Assembly: GCA_001642005.1 (NCBI GenBank)
Contig: LWCA01000127.1
Span: 1-49,820 of the forward strand
Origin: Intoshia linei
Lineage: Eukaryota > Orthonectida > Rhopaluridae
Direction: 5' to 3'
Length of the DNA: 49,820 nucleotides
Part shown: positions 12,401-23,398 of the stretch, in pieces
Numbering within the stretch: position 1 is the stretch's first letter
Layout: each line of letters begins with the position of its first letter
Program-made: the position numbers and the translations under genes
Notes under the pieces: generated by a model
What the model was told of the DNA's origin: nothing
Seen by the model: the letters and a program-made list of their open reading frames with translations, nothing else
The model's database searches: none

Positions 12401-13983
12401 TTGTTTCAGGTGGAAGCGTCATATCAGATTTTTACTTTTTACTTTAAAATGAATTATTCCATCTTAATATTGTTTTTTCAACATTTGCGTAAAGAAATTT
12501 AAAAACAATTGTTATCCCATTTTTTTAATTTATTAGACAGAATGTATATAATATTAAAAATAAAGTAAAAAGAGTCAAATCCTAAAAATTGTCATAAATA
12601 GCATAAATTCCAGAAAAAATAAAATTATAAAAACCTATTTTGTCATTTTCAATGTGATAATATATATTCAATACCAATTTAATAAATACTTAAAAATACC
12701 ATATATGTATCAATAATTAACGGAATCAGCACTTTATAAACATATTTCAGATGAATTTTACCAATATTGAAAAGGATTGTAATAAATATAAAAATGATAA
12801 TAACAAAGTTGTACCTACTTTCACTAATTATAGTTGTAGTTTTAATTTAAATTTTAAACAAAATGTTTTGAAAAGGATAATTTCATATTAAAAAATTGCG
12901 TAGCAATGAAAAAAGTTCTATAAAAAGTTATATAGATTTTTACCCATATTTCTTTATTGGAAATGTGTAGACGTTTAATGCACATTCTTTTGGAATTGTA
13001 GGATCCATATTTACATTTTCAATTTTTATTTTAATCGAAATATTTGAAAAATATTGGTTGAATATATTAAAAGTATTTTTCACCCGGGAATGGGTAGATA
13101 ATATCGAGTCAAGGTTAAATTATAAACATTGGCAGTTTTTAATTTATTTATCACTTGAAAAGTATTGCTCAAATAGCAAAAAACAATATTATTACTGTAC
13201 AAAACTGTATTAGTTTTGACTCGTTAAAAAAGCATCTAATAATTATTATAATAGTCTATTTTTTTAATGCAAAACATTGTAATTTTTAGAGACTAAAATA
13301 ATGTAATAATGGACTACAAACCACGAACATTAGATAGAATACAAATTTACTATCGAATTAAAGTAAACCTGCTGACAAATAGAAGCATATCTTGCTAAAA
13401 CATTAGCATTTTCAATCATTGATAATTGCGAAGGTTCGTAATCTTTAATCATCAAAACGCTCCTCCCTTTACAATGAAAATTAAGTTAAAATAAATATAC
13501 ATTTAGCGAATCGTGCTCCCTGATCGTAATATTTCTTGCATCTCTCTGCTAAACCGTCTAGACCTTGCGTAGTAGTTTCACCATTAGTTCCCATTAATTG
13601 AACAACTCCTTTGTCGACTTTAATTCCAGGAATAATTCCATTATCTTTTAACATTTTGGTAAAATCTTGACCATCATCAGATTTTTGAAACAATGTTTCT
13701 TCGTACAAAATGACACCACTAACGTGATTAGCTAATTTTTTCCCACTTTTAAACAGCAATTGTCTGTATGCACGTCTATTTTCTTCAGTGTTTTCTAATT
13801 TTATGCCTGCAAATCGTTTACCAATAGTGCCTATTGAAAATTTTATATATTTGGACCAATGCCAAACGTACCTGTGCTTTCATCAGCAGCCAATAAACCT
13901 TTTCCTTTGCTTACTAGTGCATTAGCACATTCTGATAATTCCCTTTTAACATCATTACTCAAATTATCTGGAAATCTGGACAT
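9412..13983 (-). CDS. Ald: Fructose-bisphosphate aldolase, class I
   Basis: Glycolytic cleavage of fructose-1,6-bisphosphate in the cytosol. Eight exons on the minus strand: 13872-13983, 13501-13830, 13369-13466, 11445-11528, 11154-11305, 10444-10466, 9712-9743 and 9412-9675. They join in phase to 364 aa, the usual length of animal aldolase. Visible: AADEST near the N-terminus, FAKWR with Lys147, [18 protein letters not shown] with the Schiff-base Lys230 (Met counted), FLSGGQSE, and a C-terminal Tyr needed for full fructose-bisphosphate activity. Introns 1, 2 and 7 are 41, 34 and 36 nt; exon 6 is a 23-nt microexon (TVPTAVP). Intron 3 (1.84 kb) holds an FB1 half-copy. The 3' end faces Cgr1. 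Identification is essentially certain; only untranslated exons remain unknown. Confidence 0.97.
10880..11010. repeat. TE fragment with C9 tract, in aldolase intron 5
   Basis: Contains GGCGATCGCCCCCCCCC, the only long C run in the window, then a stretch ending in GATCCGTCACTGGTGCC. Read in reverse that end is CAGTGACGGATC, like hAT ends. The local GC content stands out from the intron around it. Confidence 0.4.
12250..13110 (+). mobile_element. FB1 left half, in aldolase intron 3
   Basis: Starts with GGTTGACTGTTATGTACTAC then GTACAAACAGCACCTAGC and CTCTGCCGAGGGCAC, continues through the FB1 arm (CACTATTATCAATCC, TTTGCGTAAAGAAATTT, TGTCATAAATAGCATAAATTCC, AAAAATTGCGTAGCAATG) and fades near 13110. 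No matching right arm follows in this intron, so it is a half-element. It gives the longest uninterrupted view of the arm (over 800 bp). Confidence 0.75.
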
Positions 13984-14735
13984 TTTATATTAGTTTTAAT
14001 AACCTTTAGATTTAAAATAAAGTTTCAAAATATGTAGAACAAACCAATGCTGTACAACCAATTTGTTTAATGTGTTACTCTGTCAATTTCTGCAAAAATC
14101 TACATATATATGTGTATTGACTATATTGTAGACTAAAATTTATATTCTACATATCAAAGTAGATTATTTAAATGTTTATTATAACATTCAAACTTTTGTC
14201 AATATTTTTTAAATTTTTAGTATAAAAATGATGTCACTTGAGCAAGTTTTCTCCATGTTGGTTTGCAACTAAAAATTTTTTTTAATTTCAAGTACATTTA
14301 ACTTTTTTATAAAACGATTTCAACATTTATAACATTTTTAAAGTTAAAATTTTTATTTAGTGTCATCATTTTCCAGTTATCCACATTTAACATTTATATA
14401 ACGAATTACTGTAAATAAATTGTAATTATATGTACAAATTTCTCAAAAAGCTATTTTTTTACATTTATTAATTTTAGTTTGTTAAAGAGAATCATATTTT
14501 TAAATTAACAATGTAAACAAAATGTAAGCTAAAAAAATTATGAATAATTACGGGTACTAAATTTAATGACCCAAAATGATAACAACAAACAAAATAAAAT
14601 ATTTTTATTTTTTGGTTAATGATCTAACGTTGAATAAACAAAAATATAAAACACTAAATCATTAATCAAAATGTATAAATCATTAATAAATCCTGCAATG
14701 TAATTAAAAATTAATTTAATTTGTTCAGTTATCAA
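13984..14735. other. Intergenic: upstream of aldolase, downstream of the CCDC112-like gene
   Basis: About 750 bp of AT-rich sequence holding the aldolase 5' flank and the CCDC112 3' flank. I see no TATA box or initiator I would trust, and no repeat. An untranslated aldolase exon could lie here or beyond. Confidence 0.4.
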
Positions 14736-17700
14736 TTACCGTTTAGGGATGTAATTTAAAAATGCAGAATCTTTCGTTTCTTCAGATTTTTCCAATTTTA
14801 ACATGTAAGATTTTGTAAATTGATTTATTCGCTCAGGGTTTGATGGTACGTCTCGTTCAAACTAAATTATGCACATGTTTTCATAATAATTTATTTTTCA
14901 ACAAACAATTGAATTTGAGAGTGCAAGTTACAACGGACATTGGATTTCAACGTTTGAACATGAATAATATAATTTTAAAAGCACGTTTTATTTATAAAAA
15001 AAACTTTGATCAGGAAATTTTAATGTAATTTTTCGACCATTCTAAAGAGGTGACATTTTGGAAAATAATACACCAATTAATCCGTTTTAAAAATTGGTTG
15101 ATGATAATTTCTAAACATTTTAAGGGGACGTTTGAGGTAATCTTAAATTAGCATGAAAACTAAAATAAAATAAGGTAGAAAGACTAGAAAAAAAATCCAA
15201 ATCTATGGGTTTATATCGTACTTTGTCAGTATCTAATTTTATATTGTAAACCTGTTAAACATAATTCATAAAATTGAAGATTGAGCGGGTGATTCTTGAG
15301 AACAGTTATAAAAAACTATTATTATAATAATAGTCGTAAATTTTCAGTCGGATACATAATATGAACACGATCCACGAAACTAGCTTGACTGTTTTGTACT
15401 TTGGAATAAAAGCAGATAACTCTGCCGATGGTCGCATTTTAATCGATTTTAAATAAAAAAAAAAAAAATTTTTTTATTATTATACAGCTTTTTCGGTTAA
15501 AATTAAAAAAACTGATATTTAAATTAAAAAAGCAAAAATTCAAATTAAATAATCGGATGTTTAAAGTAAAATTAAAAATGATATCAGATAAATGCTGTTT
15601 CATAACAGATTTAATATACTCCAACACTTCACACTGCAGTGCACTGATTCAAATATAAAATTTTTCCTTCCAAATGGGGAAGAATCGTGTTTGTCGATAC
15701 AGACATATTATATACTTCCATTATCGTCTCCTGTATTTGTTAGAGTCAATTGATATTTTTCACTTATATTTGCATAATTATATTACCTGTGTATAATGTA
15801 TAATTATACAATCTTTACAAAAAACAAAACTTACAAAAAATGATAATAGCAATCATGAAATTTATATGCTGTTCCTTCATTTTTGTTAACCACCTCTTGG
15901 CAATGATGGTCTATCTCCATTTATAATCGAACCATAGGCAGTCCCCATTATCACTCCATTTTCAGGCCCCATAACTTTGTAGTCACTATTCTCGTACGCA
16001 TCCAATATTCGCTGTTTAGCTTCACCTAGGTTGCTCATATATTGACTTCTTGTCGCTCCACGTTTTACATTTCTTTTTTTCGCGTCATTTAGAGAGAAAA
16101 AAAAATTTCATATCTGATATCATTTTTAATTTTACTTACATCATCTTATTTAATTCGAATATCAGTTTTTTTAATTTCAGAATAATCTCTTTTTTTTAAT
16201 TCTAGGAGTATTAGTTATTGATAATTTTTTCTGAATATTTTTTGCTTTACATAATAAAAATGTTAATAAAATCATTATCAATTTAAAAAAAACATGAATG
16301 CTTGTGCTTTTTAACCATAAAGATGTCGATTTGTGAGATTCAAATTTTTCTGTATGTTAACTGAAAATATCTGTATCAGAGTTAATTTTGAAAAAAATCT
16401 AACACTTTTTTCGTTTTAAAATATATGGTAATTTCGGCTTTTGACCCTAAAGGTCCCAATTTATGAAAGTGAACAAAAATCAACTAAAAAAAGTATTATA
16501 AATAGTTTTTTTTAAATTATATTTAAAAATTTTAATTTTTTAATTAAAATTTAATTAATTAATAAAGATTAATAATTAATAATAATAAAGATATTTATTT
16601 TTTTAGGTTTATGATTTATATGTACAGGATAAAAGTATTCAAATAAATAATACCTTTTCTTTTAGACGTTTAAACTGCAATAATGCTTTATTCTTTTTTC
16701 TTTGCTGATAGTCCTCTTCGAAACAAATACGTTCTTTTACTTTTTCCAAATACTAAACATTTGTAAATTTATCAAAGTTTCATCGGTAGTCGACTGTTAT
16801 GTACTTCGTACAAAAAGCACCTAGCCCAGCCGAGGGGAACTTTTTTAATTCTTTCAAAAAAATAAATCCTTAAAATACATAGTAATTTACTATTTTCATT
16901 GTTTTTAAATAACTATTTTCATTTTTTTAAAAAATGGTAATCTTGGATTTTGATTGTGAAAACGGATTTTTTTGGGTTTGCGATTTATGATAATGTTTAT
17001 GATTTAAAAAACTATTACATAATTTAGGTTGTATAAAAATCTAGGATATTTTTAATTTTAATAAAAATGGTAATTTGGGGATTTTGGGATTTGGCTTTGT
17101 TCTGTGAAGATATAACATTTTAAAATTGAAATTTATCATAATGTTGATGATTTTAAAATCTTTATCAAATTTTGTATTTTTTACAATTATAGGACTGGTT
17201 TGAACTTTAAAAAAAGGATAATTACGTTTTTTGACCTTGAAGACTCAATTTCTGAAAATTAAATTTGCGATAAAACATCACTCTCAAAAAGCTGTATTCG
17301 AAATATAGAATTTTAAAAGCTCGACTCCTCTTACTTTCTTAAATAAACTGGAACAAACAAATAAATAAATAAACAGACATACAATTTTAAACAAATTATT
17401 TTATGTACGTAAGTCAGTATGAATGGGGAAATTTAATTTAAAACCACAAAATGTAATTTATACCTGTAAATTTTTCAGTTTAATAATTTTATTAGCATAT
17501 TGTCCTTTAATAATCGATTCGGTTTGATTTTTATGATTTTGAAGATTCAAATCTTCCTTTTCTTTATCTAATAACATTCTATGTTTCGATACAATTTGTT
17601 TGTATAAATCACTCTAATTTAACATATAAATTGAAGAATATAAGAATATGTTTTTACATCGGATGCAGTACATTAGATACCTATATTTTAAACTTTTTTT

Positions 17701-20700
17701 AGCACAGTACCATGTGTCAAATACCTGGAACGGGTAATATATTCGGTCGCGTTCCAGGTATAGCAGAAAAATATCCTGCTGGTTTCTAATTTAAATAAAT
17801 TTAAAAATTCACTGAATTGTAAATTGTTTATTAGAAATGGTTAGAAATTAAAAAAATAAATATCCTGCATCGTTGTTCCTTTTATTTACTAATTAATTTA
17901 TATTATATACTTACTTTTTTCTTCAACTTTTTGCGCTCCATTAACAAAAGATTTTGTGATTTTTCCTTCATTAATTTATTCATTTTTTCGTTTTCATTTT
18001 GCTTTTTTTTCTATGAAATTATCAAATTTACAAAAAATGTATTTTTATACAATCCGTATTATTTAAAACAAAACATAAAAAATACATTAAGCAATTCACC
18101 ATAAACAATTGGTCGATAATAATTAAAATAAATTAAATAAAAAATATCAAAAGACATTACATAGTATCACGTACTCCATATTTAAACCCACATACTTTTT
18201 GTTTTACCCCATTATTATTTATACTGATAATAAATATTCGAAATAAAACATTTCATTTTACCTTCCAATCATGAATCATTTTTTTAATTTTATATCTTTC
18301 ATTTTGAGAATTTTTTTTTTCATTGTCTGTTTTGACCGGTTTCTTCGTTTCATTATTTTTTTCAGCGTGTTTTTTATTCTTAATTTTGTCTTGTTTGTAT
18401 TTTTTCCAGTTTTCGATTGCCTTCTTTTTTTCAGTTTTTAAATGGCTATATTTTTTGAACCATCTTTTGTGACTATCAATCTGTTCTTGTGTGTGAGTCG
18501 GTATATAATTTGTCAATTTATCCTAAATAAATGTGGTAATGGTAAATTTGTATTTCATGTATCAAAATGTTCCAACATTCCACCATGAACATTTCAATAT
18601 TCATTGTTCGATGAATGTTATTTTGTAAAGTAAAAAAGTTTCAGTTTTGTTCATTTATATTTTACTTATGTTAATCATAAAAATGAAACCACCAACGAAA
18701 ATATAATTTTTTATAGTCCCCCTTATGCTGTACATTGTAAAAATCTCAATGCTTTTCAAAAATTTCAAAAATTTGGGGAGTGGTTCCCCTAGTCATCATT
18801 GATCAGACACTTTTTGATACTTTTCACATCAGCATTAAAATCCCCATAATGTTTGTTTTAAAATACCTATTTAATACGGTAAAAAAATATTATTTAAATC
18901 GTTTTTTACGATTTTAATCACGGTTGTGGTTTATAAGATGTTGGAATCTTTAAAATAAAAATAAATTATTTTTAACTAACCGTTTTAGTCATCATTTTAA
19001 CAAAAATGTTATGATCTTGTATATCCCATCCACCAGTACTGCCTCCGTATCGAATATGAAAATCCTAAACTAAAAATTAAAATATTTTTCTTAATAAAAT
19101 AAAATTGAAAAATAAAATTAATTATGCATACATAAGTACAGGGATCGGCAATCAGTGGCACACAATAATTTTGGTAGTCCATTTTTTGGTTTAATAAAAT
19201 ATTTCGAAAAAAAAATATATGATTACTAAAATGATTTTTTGACCGTGAAGTCGTCACTTATTCGGATTGAAATTATCTGTGTACCCGAAACAAAACTGTA
19301 ATTGAAATGTGGACTTTATAAAATTCCAAGACGAATAGTTATTTCAATAAAGCGTAACACACATAAACAAACAAAAATCGCGTAGCATATTATATAAGCT
19401 AGGACAAAAGAATATTTGTTAATATATTTTAGTTAAGCCTTCAGGACCATCATTAATAAAGATAGAATTTCAACCGCGTTAATCAAGGAAAGTTTAATTT
19501 TTTAAGTTTATTTTTTACTTTTGAAAAATAACTATGGATTTTTCAGTGTTTCTTATCTTAGATAAGGTATATATTCAGATATATTTCTATATCTTTTTAC
19601 TAAAAAGAAATAAGTGGTTGAAAGTACTTCTTGATATGTTCGGATCCATTTCGACAATTTTTTCCTTTAATAGTTCAAATTGTAAAAATAATTCATGCAA
19701 ATCTTTATTTTTTAATTAATTTTGTTCTGCCAATCGATAGAATTCGTTTTGTTTTGATAATTCGATAAGATCATCATGATTAAATTCGTTCGAATATGAA
19801 TTGATTAATTCCTCAACATTGTGGACATTAATGTCATTCAAGCCCACACGTTCTCAAATTTTAACAATTTCGTTAAATGTGTCTGACACTGGATGAATTA
19901 AGGAAAATTATTAGAAAATGAAGGAAATAATTGTTTATTATTGTTTGTTTATAAAAATTCCAGATTAAGAAATTAATAAAATGAAATGTTTATAATAAAA
20001 TAAATAATAAATAAATGTAATAACAACGTACAATTATTAATTTCCATTTAAAAAATATGTTAGACTGATTTGTAAAATAATTAACCAACAAAAATAATTT
20101 TAATATCATTATTTATATTTAAATTTACATGTTAATTAAAAACACAAAAAAAATTTTTAAAAGCATTTTACACCGCGTTAATTGAGGGATACCTGTATTA
20201 TCATGAAATTTTTTGGAAAAATTTTATTAACAGGTACCAACAAAGCCACACGAAAATGAAAAATAGTCCCTTAAAAAAATTTCGAAAACTGATTGTTGTG
20301 TGATAGTCTTTGTCACCTCCCCAAGACGCTTGACTTGACATTTTAAATTTGACACACAAAATAGTTATAATATTCCAGAATATAATTTTTCCAATGCTCA
20401 ATTTCGAAAAATGTCGTCGATCCTTTCCTACCAAGAGAGTGCCGCGTACGGTAAGATCAGCACTGGTACTTACGGATAAAACAATTTCTAATGAAAATCA
20501 ATAGCATTGTGGGTCATTTACTATTGTCTTATTCCGTTATTCGTCAATTATGTTAGCTTTGCTATCTATACCAATTAAAATCTTTCAAAAACTTATTATG
20601 TTTATTATTACGTTATTGTTATATGGTATATTACTTCAAATTCTAAAATTTTGGACGGCAAATGTTGACCATGTTTTTGATTATAATTGTTTGTTGAAGT

Positions 20701-22229
20701 ATTAGCTACTTTATGTGCTTCTGGTTCACTGGATTTCAAAATTTTCACAAAATTGTCATCGTCAACAATTTTTTTAATCAGATTGATACCAGCTTCCAAT
20801 CGTTCCTGATCAATTGTCAATTTTTGAAATCTTTAAATTTAATTAAACTTTAATCTAATAAAAAATCTTGATACAGATTGTTTCTCAAACTTTTTAAGTA
20901 CGTGGTCAATAAGTGTCCACTTTTCATTTTTTTTATTAAAAAACCCACTTTGCTCGTAGATGCTTTTTTTCATTTTATGAATTTATTCAAAAAAATTAAA
21001 TCGGCAAATATTTACCTAGTGATTGTGATTTCCCGGGAAATGACAAAAGTCGAGAACCGGGAAATTAAAAATTAAATTTTTGGTCCCGGGAATTTTCCGA
21101 GAAAAATAAAATAATTTTATTCATATATAATACAGAAACATTAAAAATTTTAGAGACCTTAATTAATTTTGGAAACAAAAAAAAATTTTATTTGATTACT
21201 AGATCGAAATTTACAAATTTAATTAGAAAAAAATTTATTTATTTTTGATTGTTGAAAGAGTGTTTCAAAACACATAATATTGATAGATTCGTCTTTTAAA
21301 CGCGTTCTACGTTTTGTAACGAAATTAGAAGAAGTAAAGAAATTTCTTTCATTTTGTGTTGACGTAGGTTGAACAGTCATAAGAGTTTCCTTTAATTTTA
21401 ACAATCTTGATGATAGCGTTCCAGTTCGTAACAACTCATAATATTTTTTAAAATAATATTGGAAAAAGAGGATAATTCCCTTAAGAGTTAGTAATTTGTG
21501 GTTTAATGAAGTAGATTTTTTTCATAAGATTTCGTAAAATCAGATTTTTAAAAAAAATATCAGTGTAAGTCAATTTTTTCATGAGGGCTTGAAATGCTAT
21601 TTTTGAAATGGTAAATTTTAAATATTATAATATAATCATATTGTCATAGTAATAACAAACATAAATAATACAGGTATGTCTCAATCACTATATTTACCCC
21701 ATTAAATGTAATTATTTAATTCATATAAAAATGTTAAAATAAATATAAAATTACACAGTGTATATAGAAAGACAGACACATTTTTACCAACTTTTACTTT
21801 ATACAATTAAGGAAATTCATGCTGATAAAACCAATGATACTTAATTAACAAAATTTTAAAATTGAAATTTTTTAGCATACATTTTGATAAAAATCATACT
21901 GAATTTCGTTGCGTTCTTTATATTTGCAAATCTTTTCATTTATTTCTTTAAATTGGTTTTTTATAGTATTTTTTTCTAAATCAAACAATTATTGTTGCAT
22001 TATTGACATGTAAATCAATTATAATTGATTAATTTTATTCAAGATTAATTCATAATCCATTAACTTTATAACCACGATTCTTAGATATTAAAATTATGAA
22101 TTATTTCAAAAAAAATAAATAAAAATAAACCGTTTTCATCAATATTTTCACTTCTAACAAGTTGCGTATTTTTTTTTGCATTATAAATTTCTTTACTTAT
22201 TTCGTTCAACTTTGAAATAATCTTTTGAC
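14736..22229 (-). CDS. CCDC112: CCDC112-like coiled-coil protein (5' end incomplete)
   Basis: Minus-strand exons: 22131-22229, 21881-21975, 20635-20830, 18981-19064, 18262-18522, 17915-18010, 17464-17613, 16654-16752 and 14736-14861 (stop). From 20635 downstream all joints are in phase 0. The order follows vertebrate CCDC112: charged helices, LPSKILEFE, then GGWDIQDHNIFVKM, then YIPTHTQEQIDSHKRWFKKY, a Lys/Glu coiled coil, and a C-terminus FERDVPSNPERIN matching the family's RDPSRL region. Family members associate with centriolar satellites and cilia; the role here is inferred. The joint from 21881 to 20830 is out of phase (0 against 2), so a short exon is missing or the gene is damaged there; a hAT element sits in that intron. 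The start codon is not fixed. A candidate first exon near 22340-22375 (MHCFRFLLVWG) would join in phase. Confidence 0.8.
15440..16250. mobile_element. Foldback element in the last CCDC112 intron, with a captured or internal open frame
   Basis: The left arm (about 15500-15600, ending AAAATTAAAAATGATATCAG) and right arm (about 16110-16200, starting CTGATATCATTTTTAATTTT) are inverted copies; both also contain CGAATATCAG / CTGATATTTAAATT-type strings. Between them on the minus strand, 15886-16095 is open for about 70 codons ending in GPENGVIMGTAYGSI, then INGDRPSLPRGG and a stop, with good codon texture. Family unknown. It is not part of CCDC112: its frame does not fit the flanking exons, which join perfectly without it. 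Confidence 0.5.
16420..17400 (-). repeat. R2-related repeats flanking an FB1 end, in a CCDC112 intron
   Basis: Diverged reverse R2 landmarks (TTTTGACCCTAAAGGTCCC; GGTAATTTGGGGATTTTGG; TTTTTGACCTTGAAGACTC) lie on both sides of the exon 16654-16752. At 16785-16850 is an FB1 left end, GACTGTTATGTACTTCGTAC and AGCACCTAGCCCAGCCGAGG. Confidence 0.5.
19240..19415 (-). repeat. R2 repeat fragment (reverse) with a hAT-like end nearby
   Basis: Contains TTTTGACCGTGAAGTCGTC, CTGTAATTGAAATGTGG and AATCGCGTAGCATATTATAT in reverse R2 order. Just upstream at 19139-19160, CAGGGATCGGCAATCAGTGG resembles the end of the hAT MITE at 25888. Confidence 0.65.
20200..20470. repeat. R5 dispersed repeat copy
   Basis: Second copy of the sequence at 8020-8225. 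It ends GTACGGTAAGATCAGCACTG, giving in reverse CAGTGCTGATCTTACC, a likely element terminus. The 77-codon open frame inside (20201-20434, minus) is not conserved in the other copy and is not annotated. Confidence 0.5.
21017..21690. mobile_element. hAT-derived element, 674 bp, with perfect 8-bp duplication
   Basis: Flanked by TATTTACC on both sides (21009-21016 and 21691-21698). Ends share the inverted TAGTGATTG; the left end continues TGATTTCCCGGGAAATGAC. On the minus strand (21219-21434) it encodes a hAT C-terminal dimerisation piece: PTSTQNERNFFTSSNFVTKR then TRLKDESINIMC. The rest of a transposase is absent. A related copy in opposite orientation lies at 32259-33007. It sits in the CCDC112 intron whose exon joint is out of phase. 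Confidence 0.9.
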
Positions 22230-22404
22230 CTAAAAATAAATAAAAATTGCAGCATTAGAATTTATATAGTTTTTCAATTAATTTGTCTTTCGTTTTGCGC
22301 AGATTATGTTAAATACCCCAAACAAGAAGAAACCGGAAGCAATGCATCGCGCCAATACAAACAAACCTACATTGATGAACAATATCTACACTGTAGTAGT
22401 TCTA

Positions 22405-22558
22405 CAGTATATATTCTACACATAATAATTGCCAAATATTACGATAATTATGCTTGAAAACGTTTAATTTGGCTCCAAAATTACGAAATAATTGATAAGA
22501 TTTATCAGTCAATCGCACATCTATAAATCTTAAAACTTCAATATCTAAATTGTGGACT
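22405..22558 (-). other. Open frame after a good splice acceptor, possible 5' exon
   Basis: A TTTATATTTAG acceptor precedes 22558. From there one frame stays open for about 50 codons (VHNLDIEVLRFIDVRL, then DKSYQLFRNFGAKLNVFKHN) before a stop. Composition is protein-like rather than AT-noise. It could be an upstream exon of the CCDC112-like gene or of an unrelated gene. I cannot link it in phase and do not recognise it. Confidence 0.3.
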
Positions 22559-22957
22559 CTAAATATAAAATCGGATCAAAATAAAAATTTCAATTTTACT
22601 TTTTATTATTGAATCGGATTTTATTTAAAATTGACTCTTGATTCATATTATTTAATTATTTTTCAAAATTATTTAATTTTATCAATATTTTGATTATTCA
22701 AGTTTTAGTTTCTTATCATAGTAATGCGTAGTCATAATAAAATAAATTATGGAAAAGAAAACTAATGCAGTAACTGTAACAAAATATTCTAATTATTAAT
22801 TACAGATTGTAATAATTTGATGAATCATGATAATTCGAATTATGTGTGGAATTGTTACAGAAAAAGATAATTATTAGGCAATTTTTTTTAAAATACCTTA
22901 AGTGTTTAAAACTTGTGTATATGTTAACATTTTGTTTTTTTCGAAAATAAAAAAAAA

Positions 22958-23029
22958 GCCCCGTGCGGGGATTGAACCCGCAACCCCCAGGTTAAGAGCC
23001 TGGTGCTCTACCGATTGAGCTAACGAGGC
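22958..23029 (-). tRNA. tRNA-Lys (anticodon CTT)
   Basis: The minus strand folds as a full cloverleaf: acceptor stem GCCTCGT/ACGGGGC (one G-U), D arm GCTC...GAGC, anticodon arm CCAGG-CTCTTAA-CCTGG, 5-nt variable loop and T arm GCGGG-TTCAATC-CCCGC. The anticodon is CTT, Lys. A run of T directly follows the acceptor stem, which supplies a Pol III terminator and makes the discriminator base T rather than the usual G of eukaryotic tRNA-Lys. Internal A and B boxes are intact and there is no intron. The acceptor stem equals that of eukaryotic elongator tRNA-Met as I know it. Confidence 0.93.
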
Positions 23030-23398
23030 ATGGTATTTTCACATATTTATAAGTTTTATAAAAATTTATTACATCAAAATGAGTAAAAAAATCAAATTAA
23101 CCAATTCAATATATTTTTTAACAAGCATGTAAAGTGGAAAGTAAACACAAAAAAAAGGAAAGTAACTGTAGTGAAAATAAATACATATCATAACATTGTC
23201 ATGTATTGTTGATTCATTTTGGTTGGCTACCAAATAAAGATATCAAGATAACTTGATTGAATTTAAAAAATTTGTAACGCAGCTTGATTTCAGGATTTTA
23301 GATGTGAATTTTAGGATACATTTAATTACAATGGGTAGTATACATCATATGATTGAGATTATATTTTAACATTTGAGATTTGAGGTGTTTTCAATTTG

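Noticed and set aside
15886-16095. Taken at first as the last CCDC112 exon
   Set aside because: Phase does not fit, and the exon at 14736-14861 joins in phase and matches the family C-terminus.
20892-21000. Possible extra CCDC112 exon (KKSIYEQSGFFNKKNEKW) between 20830 and 21881
   Set aside because: It has a usable donor in the right phase but no acceptor in phase with the upstream exon.
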